From NCBI GenBank assembly GCA_038030265.1, contig CM075941.1, positions 11,780,001 through 11,844,000 on the forward strand: a stretch of 64,000 nt of DNA, read 5' to 3'. Below, one piece after another: positions 12,130 to 23,539 of the stretch (its first letter is position 1; each line of letters starts with the position of its first letter). A model generated the notes under the pieces. That model worked only from the letters and a program-made list of their open reading frames with translations, had not been told where the DNA came from and ran no database searches. Source of the stretch: Corythucha ciliata (lineage: Eukaryota; Arthropoda; Insecta; Hemiptera; Tingidae). A program made the position numbers and the translations under genes.

Positions 12130-13190
12130 GACCAGACGTCCTACTTTCTCCGGACATGTCAAAAGGGGCAAAATCGTCGTTTTTGACAAGATTTGAATGA
12201 CCAGGAGAATAGAATGTGCCGGGAGCTCGTCGACGAAAAAAATTCTAACGGAAGCTGAGCTCCTTGTACGTTATATTCTGCTAGTACGAAATACAGAAAA
12301 TCTCCGCATTAGCATCACACTTGAAAAACAGGGGCAAACAAAATCTTCGTTTTTGACATGATTTGGTTCTGAATGACCAGGACAATAGAATGTGCTAGGA
12401 GGTCGTCACCGGAAGAATTTTCCCCGTAAAGTGGTCAGACAACAATAAAGGGCGATTTTGACTTTTGAGCGTTCTATATTGGTTAAGAGTTCGACATTTC
12501 CAGGGGTGTCCGATATCACTCTCGAGAGCAATTAGGGCCCACTTATAACGCTTTATAACCACGTGGGAATTTTGTGCCCTTTTCAAGCCACACCCAACCA
12601 ATTGTAGGGAAAAACTCTTTCGCTGCCGTTCTCCTACACATTATATTTTCCTAATACAAAAGACCGAGAATCGCCTCAAAACATGGAAAAAAGGTTGCAA
12701 AACCGTCATTTTTGACAGGTTTTGGTCCTCTGATGACCAAGAGAATAGAATGTGCCGGGAGCTCGTTGACGAAATAAATTCTAATGGAAGCCGAGCTCCT
12801 TGTACATTACATTCTCCTAATACGAAATACAGAAAATCACCGCATTTAAGCATCACACTTGAAAAAAAAGGGGCAAACAAAATCGTCGTTTTTGACATGA
12901 TTTGGTCCAGGAGAATAGAATGTGCTAGGAGGTCGTCACCGGAGAAATTTTTACCATAAAGTGACCGCGCAAAAAGAGCGATTTTGAGCGTTCGTCGTTT
13001 CGGGCAAAATCTTCGTTTTTGACAGATTTGGTCCCCAATGATTAGGAGAATAGAATGTGCTGGGAGGTCGTCGACGAAATAATTTTTGACAAAAGCCGAG
13101 CTCCTAGCAGATTCCCAATTCGGAAGACATGAAATCGCCGCATTACTCTTGAAAAAGGGGCGAAATCGTCACTTTTAACAAAATTTGGTG
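12130..13190. repeat. Tandem-like array of ~100-190-base modules
   Basis: About five modules share, in order, AAAATCGTCGTTTTTGACA, GATTTGGT, ATGACCAGGAGAATAGAATG, TGTGC.GGGAG.TCGTCGACG and, in the longer ones, GCCGAGCTCCTTGTAC and AATACAGAAAATC.CCGCAT. Modules start at about 12165, 12340, 12690, 12870 and 13005. A related piece occurs at about 1640-1700. No protein frame spans them. Confidence 0.7.
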
Positions 13191-13830
13191 AGCTGGGAGG
13201 CCAAACAAAAGACCAGGTTTGCTTCAAGTGATTTGCCGTTTCAATTCTTTTAGGGCTGGCTTTCCCACAGGACCCACGGCCTCTACAAAAAAGGCCCGTT
13301 TGTAATTTGACAGATGTTGATGCTGAGCTATGCAATTTTGCGGCTATTTCTCTCAATTTCAGCTGCAAATGATAGTTTTTCCTCATTTCAGCTGTGAGTT
13401 AGCGCTTTCTCTTAATTTTAGTCTCGGACTTTACCTAAGAAAACAGCACCTTATCTATTTCACGATTTAATCTTACGAATTTTACTTGTGAAGAGACTTT
13501 TCGAACATTTAACTCTTTTTTCTACGGAAAATCTGTTTTTTGGGTGGAATTTGAAGAATTTTTGTTTTTTCAAGGGCAAAATGTTTAATTTTATTGCTAA
13601 TCAGCCTGTGACTGGTTAGGCAACAACACGCATGACTCTTGAGTGACCTAACTTTCAGTATTCATTATAATAACTTAATAAGGTTTTCGTCGTATGTTCT
13701 GTTCCAGGATACGAGACGTGACGATATGAAAGATTTGTACTCGGACTGCCAATGGCGGAGTCAAAAAAACTGGGAACACTCGTCCAAACCACAAGTAACT
13801 TGAAATCAAGGAGGCTTCTCTCTCTCGAGC

Positions 13831-13848
13831 ATGGTCGACGAGGGTTAG
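13831..13848 (+). promoter_or_regulatory. Short upstream ORF before the GPCR start
   Basis: An ATG opens a five-codon frame that ends in TAG seven bases before the GPCR start codon. The same TAG is in frame with the GPCR ATG, so the receptor frame cannot extend further upstream. If transcribed, such a leader frame could lower receptor translation; that role is inferred. Confidence 0.45.
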
Positions 13849-13854
13849 CGGAAA

Positions 13855-14559
13855 ATGAACGATACAATCAACTTCACTTCGTACACTAATTTTAGCGAAA
13901 ATAATGACCCGGATGACTCGGATTTACTGTTCGAGTTCATAACGAACGGAGTTCTATTGAATATCGTTGGCGTGTTCGGCATAATGGGCAACATTATTTC
14001 GATGATCATTCTGTCAAGGCCTCAGATGAGATCGTCAATCAATTATTTATTGATCGGTCTCGCGAGATGTGACACAGTTCTCATTATAACGTCGATTCTC
14101 TTGTTCGGCTTGCCAGCCGTATACAAGTACACGAGGGCTCTCCTACTAGCCAACTACTACTTGAAAATCTACCCATTTCTATCGCCCATCGTCTACCCGC
14201 TGGCACTCATCGCTCAAACCATCACCGTCTATTTGACACTCACGGTGACTCTCGAACGGTTTGTAGCCGTTTGCCATCCACTACGAGCACGCTCACTGTG
14301 TACATACGGACGTGCTCGCCTTTACGTCGTTTTTATCATTGTTTTCTCCACGTTGTACAATCTCACTCGATTTTGGGAGGTGACAGTCGACGAAGAGTAC
14401 GACTTCGAATATAACATGACGGTTTACGCTCCAATTCCAACCGAACTTCGTAGCGATCATCTCTACATATCTATATATATACACTGGTTGTACCTACTTT
14501 TCATCTACTTCATCCCTTTCTCGTGTTTGGCTGTCTTGAATGCTGCTATATACAGAGAA
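13855..14559 (+). CDS. FMRFaR: FMRFamide-receptor-type GPCR, coding exon 1
   Basis: This exon encodes residues 1-235 of a class A neuropeptide receptor at the plasma membrane. The N-terminus carries possible N-glycosylation sites (NDT, NFT, NFS). TM1 is about 33-55 with the GN motif, TM2 about 62-86 with LARCD, TM3 about 110-136 ending in ERF (the DRY equivalent), then AVCHPLRAR, TM4 about 152-172 and TM5 about 205-232. The phrases SRPQMRSSINYLL, ARCDTVLIITSILLFG and LERFVAVCHPL match insect FMRFamide receptors closely, as I remember them. The exon ends at GAA before a GTAAGT donor at 14560, in phase 0; an A18 run follows. TAG lies in frame just upstream of the ATG. Earlier untranslated exons are likely but not identified. 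Confidence 0.92.
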
Positions 14560-15474
14560 GTAAGTAAAAAAAAAAAAAAAAAAATCCTTTCTGAGAAATT
14601 GAATATTCCAAAAACAGAAAATAATATAAGTCTCTCCCTTGTATATACCCTTGCTCTTCAGCCCTTGTCATATTTCGGCAGTTAATCAATCAACTCCAGA
14701 GGACTAAACTGGAATTCTGAAGGAATATTTATTGAAACATTTCATTGCCCGTTAGCCTTTCTCCTTCGCCCCAATCTAAAGGGAAATAATTTTTCACTTG
14801 TCAATAAAGTCCACTCTACACCATGGAATAACTATACAATTCACGCCATAAAGTCATTACATCCTTCGAAACTCATCAGTCCCGCTCAGGTCCCTCTATC
14901 GACGGTGGTAACTAAAATTATTGCGCCTTTCTATACACAGGAAATGTCAATCTCTCATTTTTGAGTAGTTGAGTATGGATCCCGATACGTTTGTTGAGTC
15001 CCGCGTCCCGGGACGAAATTTGTCCCGGATTCTGCTCTATATTATAATACGGGCGGGTAATAATTTTATTCTTGGAATGAAGATGCACGTGAACCTGGTC
15101 TGACACATCAAGTGAGAATAATTAATTAAAATCGCCCTATTCGTTAGATTGGTCGATTTGTTTCTTTTTCACCTTTCAGATACTTTTTTTTTTTTAACTG
15201 TACGTGTCGGGCCAACTTCACGCAACCCGGACAATGAACGGAAATAGTTTTTTTAGCGCCACAAAACGGGTGCTAAAACGGGCGCTTGTTCGGTCTCTTT
15301 GGGTTCAATTTTTCTCTGGTTAGACTTTTTGTGATCAGGGCTTTTTTGGATACCAAGCTTTTGTGGTTAGAGCATTTTGTGGTTAGAGCGTTTTGTGATT
15401 AGAGCATTTTTTGATTGTTTTTTAAACTTTTTTATTATTATTATTTATTGAACAAAATGTTATGGAAATGGCAA

Positions 15475-15738
15475 TTATCTGGCGGCTGTTTGAAGAAATT
15501 GAGTTACTTTTATTTTATACTTGCCGTCTTTCTTCAGTTTTGATGGTAAAGTATTCAAAATGCGAGCTTTCAAGGCGTCCTCGTAATTTTCTATCGAGAA
15601 ATGCTCGCTGCAAACTCGATGAGTGTCTGGGTTAAAGAAGTCTGATCTCATGCATCTGGCAACCCACTGCTTGCGAACTTCTTCGTTCTCAGGAAAACGG
15701 AAGAACCTTAGATCTTTTCCGTTTAGCTGGGCGTTCCC
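15475..15738 (-). pseudogene. THAP zinc-finger domain fragment
   Basis: On the minus strand, 15738 down to a TAA at 15475 reads as about 87 open residues. They contain the THAP features RFFRFPEN, KQWVARC, RVCSEHFS and a following LPSKL. THAP is a C2CH DNA-binding zinc finger found in P-element-type transposases and in host regulators. The second C and the H of the finger are visible (CSEHF); the N-terminal CxxC half is missing because the frame ends at a G11/T8 tract at 15741-15760. The adjoining segment 15345-15655 is duplicated almost exactly at 28442-28748. It is probably a transposon remnant lying antisense in the receptor intron, though a THAP gene exon cannot be excluded. Confidence 0.75.
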
Positions 15739-15835
15739 TTTTTTTTGGGGGGGGGGGGCATCAACTACTGTGGTTATTAGCCCGTTGCATCAACTTGTGT
15801 CCATTTCCAGCACCATTTGCATCACTTATTACATT

Positions 15836-16990
15836 TTACAATTTATTTAAATAATTAATTATTTTTAGAAAAGCAATGACTTTGTCCAGGTGTGCCGAGC
15901 ATGGTTTGATTACAGTTTTCCATTCTGCAGGTATCTGCAATTGTCGACGGACGTGTGTCCAACGAGGGCAATGAACAATGAGGTGTTCCACAGTTAAGAC
16001 CTCGGAGCATACCTCACACGTTGGTCTAAATCTTCCAACCAAATGATAGGCATGAGTGAGATAGGTGTGGCCTATTCGCAACCTCGTTATTACAACCTCC
16101 TCAGAACGAGGGCGCTCGTTATCATAAATATCCTTAAACTCACAAAGCTCTTGTACAATAGACCGCATACTGGTATTGCTACCATCCCAAGTGTTCTGCA
16201 TGAGACCCCAAGTAAACTTCTTGTTGTAAATTTTGTAGTCAGACGCAAGAACGTCATTTAAACAGGACTGTGGGTTATGACTGCGGGAGGTAGTGGCTGC
16301 AAGTCTCGCGAGAGCATCGGCTCGGTCATTGCCTGATATCCCGAAGTGACTAGGCACCCAAAGGAATCTAATGGTTTTACTCTGACGCAGTATATCATTC
16401 ACTTTGAGGAGAATATTCCTAGTTAATTGGTTCAGCGAAAATACGTCACGCATTCCTTCAAGAGAACTAATAGCGTTCCCCATTTGCACAAAATTCTGCA
16501 ACGGGGCTATTCATTTCCACCCGTCTTCTCCACTAACATATGATTTAATTCAGTGAAGACGGGTGGAAATGAACTGCCCAAATGCAGAATTTTGTGCAAA
16601 TGGGGAACGCTATAAGTGAATCTGTTACTACATAAAATTTGTGGCTATTTGATTCCTGGCAATAATCTAAGGATAGATTTATCGCCGAGAGCTCGGCAGA
16701 ATAAACGCTAGAAATAGTGGGTAGAGAAAATTGGCGTGATTCTCCAGAAGAAGTGAAATATGAACAACCATCACCACTATTTGTCTTCGACCCATCTGTG
16801 TAGATGAAAGTAAACTCTCGGTGCTCATTTAAAAAATGAAGAAATTTAGCGTGGCACTCTGGTAACATAATTTGGGTTTTATTTTGGTCGTGGAAGCTGA
16901 GATCGATTTCTACGTTTGGAAAAAGCCATGGCGAGTAACCTGATGAATTATGAATAACTGGATGGGTATCATAATCATTTCGAGCCACGA
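15836..16990 (-). pseudogene. LINE fragment: RNase H and C-terminal zinc motif (I-type)
   Basis: Two minus-strand frames (16988-16545 and 16501-15836) carry an RNase H domain: FIYTDGSKT (first acidic residue), SVYSAELSAI (Glu), VVTDS (second Asp), then WVPSHFGISGNDRADALA (His and last Asp). A cysteine motif CEVCSEVLTVEHLIVHCP follows, as in I-type and related LINEs. The preceding YSPWLFPNVEIDLS is the usual linker after reverse transcriptase. The domain is broken between the two frames by an inverted duplication (16470-16613). It is truncated at its 5' side, next to the poly(A)-like tail of the LINE piece beginning at 17022. Confidence 0.85.
16470..16613. repeat. Inverted duplication inside the RNase H coding region
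   Basis: Arms of about 58 bases at 16470-16527 and 16556-16613 are near reverse complements, including TTCATTTCCACCCGTCTTC against GAAGACGGGTGGAAATGAA and CCCCATTTGCACAAAATTCT against its complement. A spacer of about 28 bases separates them. The foldback splits the RNase H frame. Confidence 0.9.
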
Positions 16991-17021
16991 ATTCACGGTA
17001 GCGTATAGGTAGGGGGCGTGT

Positions 17022-19600
17022 CCTTTTTTTTCTTTTTTTTTAACAAGTTAACTTCATTGTCAAAAAAATTTAACATTACAGTTAGGATAATAGCAGTATA
17101 TAGTATATAAAGTATCTAATTAACATGGAACATGATTTTCAGGTACAGCCCAGTGGCTGCCCTGTACCAGTTCTTATCACTCAGAATAACGTTTGCTGAA
17201 ATTTATATGAGAAGGGCGTCTTGCGGTCTCTTTCTCTTCAGTCTGCGTTTGATTGGTGCAGGTGGAGGGTTATCTGCTATTTGTGACACAGTTGGGTTTG
17301 GATGGTCCGTCATGCGGGAATGCAGTCTGGTGTATGTCGGCAAGTTTCTATACTCGGCATCCAAGTCCTCATTGCTTATGACTTCATGTAGGAAATGTTC
17401 TGGCTTGCTTTTTATGCTCGTGACGTAATTTAACATTAGATACGTCCGGCGAAGTTCGAGTGTTTGAGTATGGGCAAGGGCGTACAGACAATCGGTTGGG
17501 CTAGTACGGAAGGCTCCAAGAGCTATCCTGAGCGCCGAATGATAAATTCGGTCCAATTACCGGAGCCAAGTTCGTCGCGCGGACCCATAAATAACGCAGG
17601 AGAAGTCTAGTTTTGGTCGGATAAGGCTGTGGACGATTTTAAGGAGCATCTTCGTAGATGCACCCCACTTGTAGCTCGCTAGAGTTCGGAGAAGTTTGAG
17701 ATCACCAAGACAGCGTGATGCCCTGTATTGAATATGGTCCTTCCACCGAAGTATATTGTATAATATCGTTTCCAAGGTAAAAATTAGGTGGGTCATGCAC
17801 TCGCCTCAGCCTGCAAAAGTGCATTGCTACCGTCTTGCCGGAAGAGAAGGCCAACCCACACTTCTTTGCGTTCGAGACCAAGGTATCAATAGCTGTCTGC
17901 AAACTCAATCGAGCCGCCTCACAATTCTCGGGATTAGACTCTTGGAAGACTGCTATGTCGTCAGCGTAGAAGGAAATTTTTACGTCGTGTTCCATGCCTT
18001 GAGTCAAATTATTTATTGCACAAAGAAAGAGGATCACACTCAGTACCGATCCCTGGGGTACACCTGTCTCTTGATCACGTAAAGATGAAACCTCCGTGCC
18101 CACTCGCACCTGAAACGAGCGGCCAGAGAGGAAACGGGAGAGAGTATTTGGCAGATTCCCACGAAGACTCCACAATTCCAGCTGGTGGAGAGCTCCCTTC
18201 CTCCAGACACGGTCAAACGCACTTTTAACGTCAAAAAATACGGCAGAGACATGCTGACGATTTAAGAATGAATTTTATACAATATTTTCTAAATAAGCCA
18301 ACTGGTCTAAGACTGAGTATCCGGCTCTAAAACCCGCCTGGTGAGGATTCAACAAATTGTTCTCTCTTTGGTAATTAGAAAGCCGATAGGAGATCATACT
18401 TTCATACAATTTTCCCATGCATGAAGTAAGCGAGATGGGTCTATAACTAGCTGTCTCCCGGGCATCCTTCGCTGGCTTAAGAACAGGAATGATGATCGAC
18501 TTTCTCCAAGAAGACGGATAAGAACCATGCTGCCGAAGAGAATTGTACAATCTCAGCAACTGAAGCCTTCCGCTTCCATCGAGATTCTTGAAAAATTCAT
18601 TAGGTATGCCATCAGGCCCCGGCGTTTTATGATTGTGTAAGGTGCCGATGGCTCTTTCTAGCTCTTCTCGCCGAAACGGATCATTATAGCCCCTTGACAT
18701 ATCGCCATCGGAAGGGGACTGCGAAAGGATTCAGGAAACATGACGACGTTCCGATTCAGCTATGACGTTTTGAAACTCTGGGGGGTAACTCGAAATGGCA
18801 GACTGTGCATAGTAATGGTCTGCAAAAGAATTTGCTACGTCAAGTGGATTTTCAAGAAACCTACCATCAGGAGTTTTAATCAACTGCGGTACTTTTGAGC
18901 TATGTTTCCCTTGCATTGTTCTAATTTTCTGCCAAACCTCACGTGACTCGACCTTGGTCGTAATTGTCGTTGGTCTAGGACGTGAGTTTAGCTTTTTGCT
19001 TCAATTTCCGCTCTTCGGCTCTGAGCTTTTTAAAAGCGATTAAATTATCCGTCGTATGAGCTCGCTTCAAACGGTTCAGTGCTTTTTTCTTTTTTTTTTT
19101 TGGTTATCATTTGTATTTCTTTTGTCCACCACGGAACTTGAACTCTACTGCACGAGGGAGAGGTCTTTGGGATGCTGTTACAAGCTGCTAAGATTAATGC
19201 TGAGGTATACATTTCAACATCTTTGTCCGCTTCACCTGTTAAAACAGGAAATTTGATTTGTTGGTTAAATACTTCCCAGTTAGCTGTCGATAAATCCCAC
19301 CTCGGTGCGGTTTTGATTGCAGGTCTTTGACTAGTGTGGGTCATAATTATGGGGTAATGGTCAGAATGGGACAAGTCATCATGCGTGTGCCAATCGAAAT
19401 CAGGAACTAAGCGAGGGTGAACAAGACTTACGTCAATCGCACTAAAACTGCCTGTAGCCGATGTAAAGTGTGTTGGGGAGCCATTGTTCAGAGGTACAAG
19501 GGGCACTTGCTAAAGGATTTTTTCAAATATTACGCCTTTGGTCGAATTATGGCTGGAGCCCCATGCAGCATGATGCACGTTAATATCAGCCACGAGGTTC
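17022..19600 (-). pseudogene. 5'-truncated LINE: endonuclease and reverse transcriptase
   Basis: Read on the minus strand from about 19600, the order is endonuclease end (HHAAWGSSHNS, then SFSAIDVS and DDLSHSDHYPI), a linker (VPWWTKEI), then reverse transcriptase with KTPGPDGIPNEFF, YRPISLTSCMGKLYE, HQAGFRAGYS, GVPQGSVLS and the catalytic YADD (about 17985), and the thumb region IYHSALRIALGAFRTSP. The frame breaks at about 19510, 19045, 18725, 18270, 17750 and 17557, so it is inactive. A minus-strand 3' UTR ends in A9GA8 at 17023-17041. It resembles the I/Jockey group. The upstream endonuclease is missing, typical of incomplete reverse transcription. Confidence 0.9.
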
Positions 19601-19789
19601 GCTACCGTTTCATACTCGGACTTTTTACTACAACTCGGACTTGTAGGTGGATACCGGGCTTTTGGGTAGTGGTCGGACTTGTAGGTGCTGGACTTGAATA
19701 TAAGTTGGAAGTTGGACGTGGAAACAGGTGCTGGACTTTTACAGAATTCGGACTTTATAGCTGCGTGGGATTATATAGAGGTTGGAAGT

Positions 19790-20290
19790 ATATTGGCATT
19801 CAAATTTGCTGCCCTTAGAATATTAGCATTCAAATTTGCTGCCTTCAGGATATTGGCATTCAAATTTGCTGCCTTCAGAATATTGGCACTCAATTTTGCT
19901 ACCGTTAAAATATTGACGTCCAAATTTGCTGCCCTTAGAATATTGGCATTCATATTCGCCAATGTTTGATGCCCTTAGAATGTTAGCATTCAAATTTGCT
20001 GCATTCAGAATATTGGCATTCAAATTTGCTACCGTTAAAATATAGACGTCCAAATTTGCTGCCCTTAGAATATTGGCATTCATATTCGCTACCGTTTGAT
20101 GCCCTTAGATTATTAGCATTCAAATTTGCTGCCTTCAGAATATTGGCATTCAAATTTGCTACCGTTAAAATATTGACGTGCAAATTTGCTGCCCTTAGAA
20201 TATTGGCACTTATATTCGCTACCGTTTGCTGCCCTTAGAATATTGACGTTCAAATTTGAGGCCTCCAGAATGTTTGCATACAAATGTGCT
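19790..20290. repeat. 30-base minisatellite with higher-order structure
   Basis: About 16 units of close to 30 bases follow the pattern GAATATTGGCATTCAAATTT plus GCTGCCCTTA. Variant units (GCCCTTAG, GCCTTCAG, ACCGTTAA) recur in the same order about every 127 bases from 19813, giving roughly four-unit higher-order repeats. Because the unit is a multiple of three, long open frames appear on both strands; on the minus strand they read as repeats like AANLNANILK. I treat these as non-coding. Confidence 0.9.
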
Positions 20291-20295
20291 GCCTG

Positions 20296-21120
20296 ACTGA
20301 CGTCATATTTAATTTTAGAAGGTTCCAAAACTCCTAAATACCGAATTTGAGTGCAATCCAATGAAAATCTAAAAATCATCCCCTAAGAAAGGGAGGCACA
20401 GTGACAAAGGGGTTGAAAAAAAATTTCATTCTCAAACTGACGTCATATTTAATTTTAGAAGGCTCTAAAACGCCTAAATACCGAATTTGAGTGCAATCCA
20501 ATGAAAATAAAAAATCATCCCTTAATTCATGAGGGGGGGGGGCGATGTGGGTTGAAAAAAATTGTTACCCCTTAACTGACGCCACATTAAATTTTAGGAT
20601 TTTCTAAAACGCCTAAATACCGAATTTGAGTAGATTCTGATGAAAATTCAAAAATCATCCCCTAAGCAGTGTCTAAAAATCCTCCCCTAATTCTGAAGGG
20701 GAGCGAAGGGGGTTGAAAAAAATTTCACCACTGAACTGACGTCAGATTAAATTTTAGAAGGCTCTAAAACACCTAAATACCGAATTTGAGTAGATTCTTG
20801 TGAAAATCTTAAAATCATTTCCTAAGCCGCGGGGGAGGAGGGGGTTGAAAAAAATTTCCACCCCCGAACTGACGTCATATTCTTTTTTCTCATGTCAAGC
20901 AACCTCTAAATACCAAATTTGAGTGCATTCCGATCAAAATTGAAACATCATCCCCTAGGGCGTACTAATAACAGTCACGGGGAGAGGGGGGTTGAAAAAA
21001 ATTTCCACCCCCTAACAGACGTCATATTCTTTTTTCTCATGTCGAACAACCTCTAAATACCAAATTTGAGTGGAATCTGAAAATGTGAAAAATTCAACCC
21101 TCGTCGCCAGCAATTAAATT
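20296..21120. repeat. ~140-base satellite array with CRE palindromes
   Basis: About five and a half units of 130-160 bases share ACTGACGTCATATTTAATTT, CTCTAAAACGCCTAAATACC, GAATTTGAGTG, TGAAAAT, AAAATCATCCCCTAA and GGGGGTTGAAAAAAATTTC. Unit starts are near 20296, 20436, 20575, 20735, 20868 and 21015. The perfect palindrome TGACGTCA occurs at 20298, 20438, 20737 and 20870; other units carry degenerate forms. The array sits in the receptor intron. Confidence 0.88.
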
Positions 21121-22129
21121 TAAGCATTTTCGCGGGGGGGCCCCTGTCGAGAAAAATTAAATTGGCCAAACGGACCCCATTTCCGTTTTTAGATAATTAT
21201 GAAACCATTATAAACTGAATTTCAAGTGATTCTGAAAATATCGGCGAAACAGCCCAAAAATTTCACCAGGGGATAGTATGGAGAACAAAAATTTGAAAAT
21301 TTCTTTTTTCAGTTTCGTCGATTTTTGAGGTTGAAATAAATTTTAATCATTTTTTTGGGTATTTTTCCTGGATAGGCTACCGTATAGTGGAAATTTTAAG
21401 ACCCTGCCGATAACGATACGATGATTTTGAAAGGAGCTACGATTTTTCAAAGTGTGAAATTTTTGGGCAATTTAAATTTGAAATTTGGCCGATTTGAAAT
21501 TTTTTCTTTATCATTGCAAAATGTTTACTTTCAGAGGCCCTTTTTAGTCAAGAAAGGATGGCAAACAGTCATCGTGTTTTTCTCGAGTTATTCGTGAAGA
21601 AAGACTATTTGAGTAATGAGCACTAAAACGGATTTTTCAGCAATCATTTTGGAATAATCGAAAAAATATCCGAGATGGAAGGTGATGTCAAGATACCATA
21701 ATGATGCTGACACCATGCGCCAACTTTTCTGAAAAAAGGTCATTGTGGAAACCATTTGTTGCTGAGAAAATCGACTTCAAAACCTAGTTAGAATGGGTAA
21801 CATTAAAAGCAATTTCAAACTTGATGCTGATTTTCTCAGCAGGAGTGGGAGAAATTCGAGTAAATAACACAGAACGAGGTAGAAAAAAGTCTGGCCTTTC
21901 CAACGGTGCTATCAGATTTGACGTGACTCACCTGGTTGCTAAGGTACGGAAGATTTTCTTCAAGAAAACAAGGTCATTTTGAAAACTACTAAATCCGTGA
22001 ATATCTCGGAAACTATTAGGAATCGTACTAGGGTCAATAACACTTTTTTTGACGCATTTGTGACGTAGAACCACCAGCCTAAATATTGACATCCATTTCA
22101 GAAACACCCTGTATATTTTCGTTTTCTCT
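21121..22129. other. Unassigned intron sequence, possible DNA-transposon remnant
   Basis: No protein frame is supportable. ATTTCAGAAACACCCTGTAT at about 22096-22115 resembles the CAGGGTGTTTC-type terminus seen on some insect DNA transposons, but I found no partner end. Confidence 0.35.
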
Positions 22130-22850
22130 CAGATTCTGACCCAATGGCAGCACCAAGGGATTCTTTGCTAGTGGTCAATCCTTTCTCTTTCCTAATTTTT
22201 CCCAAAGCTTCACTCAAATAAGGAGTACGATTTATAAGCTCTCCTTCCGCTTGGGTTGAGACATTGGTGTGCTCAGAGTAGCATCAGAGACCGTCTCTCC
22301 AACGCCCCCGTCATTGCTTGTATTGTTTCCAGTGAATGTTCCAGTTAACTCGCCAGTGTCGCCCAGTGGGTCCTGACTTCCCACTGGGTTCCCATAAATC
22401 AGTCCGGCAGATATTTCTTCTTGATTATCCATTTTGATTTATTGGGTGTGTTTTTACCCTACCGCCAGGGTGGGCGAGATATCTCAAACCCTGCTTCCAT
22501 GAATGTCCAGTTCTGTCCAGTTGTTACCAAATGATTGATCCGTTCCTAGGGGAAAGAAGTGAAGGAAAAAGGATGTAGGAAGGGTTCAAGGGGTAGATGC
22601 AGGGCTGGGAGGTTTCCCTACATCTAGGCCACAGACCCCGGGTTTGCCAGGCCCGTAGTGACGCCAAGGCGTCACCCTGCGAAGTTCGGGATGCCTGTAG
22701 CTCCGAAGCCCGACCTCCGGCTTTTCTGTCGGGGTATGCTCCCTTATACGGCTGCCTTTCAAGGCTAACGGGACCGTCTACCCGCTCCTTTTAGTCGCCT
22801 CTTACGACACGCAGGAGATACGTTGGGTGTACTCTAACCTTATAAACATA
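22130..22850 (-). pseudogene. LINE 5' UTR and ORF1 start, truncated
   Basis: On the minus strand a GC-rich leader runs from about 22850 to 22436 and includes TGCGTGTCGTAAGAGGCGAC, a phrase I recall from 5' regions of many invertebrate LINEs. It is followed by an ATG at 22432 in good context (AAAATGG) and 66 codons beginning MDNQEEIS before a TAA at 22232. Further frame remnants continue to about 22135, after which the element is lost. The leader contrasts sharply with its AT-rich surroundings. Assignment to ORF1 rests on position and leader, not on a domain. Confidence 0.5.
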
Positions 22851-22885
22851 TGATCCCCATCAGTGACCGGATGTTTTTTAGAACA

Positions 22886-23017
22886 GGGGCCTTATTCTGA
22901 ATGGTCGGGAAAAAATGCCGCAAGCGGGATCCAAGGACGCCGAATAAGAAATAACATTTTCCCGCCATAGCAACCGCTTTTTGCGGCATTTTCACACGGC
23001 TTCGGAATACGGCCCCA
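22886..23017. mobile_element. Short MITE, copy B (same family as 8769-8894)
   Basis: Ends GGGGCCTTATTCTGA and TTCGGAATACGGCCCC are imperfect inverted repeats. The interior matches the reverse complement of copy A, including GGATCCCGCTTGCGGCATT and GTTATTTCTTATTC. Confidence 0.78.
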
Positions 23018-23539
23018 GGCAGGCCATCATGCTTCAAAAAAACGCATCGTGTGCACCGAGGTTTACTCCAAGTTTTTTGATAAATGTAACAGTCCCGTTA
23101 CCTTCTTTCCTTCTCATTCTTGTTCACTTCATTCAATCTCGGCGTTTAGGCCGGTAGTAGTAATTTGAATAAACTTCTTCAATTCGAGTTAATCAAAACT
23201 ATATGTATGTTGTATGCCGTATGTTGTGTCGGGTGAGCCTCCGTCTTATCTGTTTACCAAGAAAAAGAGAAGGCAACAGGACTGTTATGAATTTGCACCA
23301 GCCTGCACTGAAAGAGAAAGCGTTCCCGTGAAAATTCTCCTGCCCACTCCTGCACCCAGCTGCCCCAGATTGCCCTGCCCTGCCCTGCACTACACTGAAC
23401 TTTTTTTTCGCGAACAGACATACAGTTTTACTTATCAGTGGGGCCGAAATGAAATACAGGGTTCTGGAAAGTACAATTTAAAAAACTAACTCCACTTTTC
23501 GAGAAATTTCCCCCAACAACTTGTGAATTCATCTCGACC

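Noticed and set aside
19771..20379. Repetitive 10-residue proteins on both strands
   Set aside because: The 30-base unit keeps all frames open; no start context, splice site or domain supports translation.
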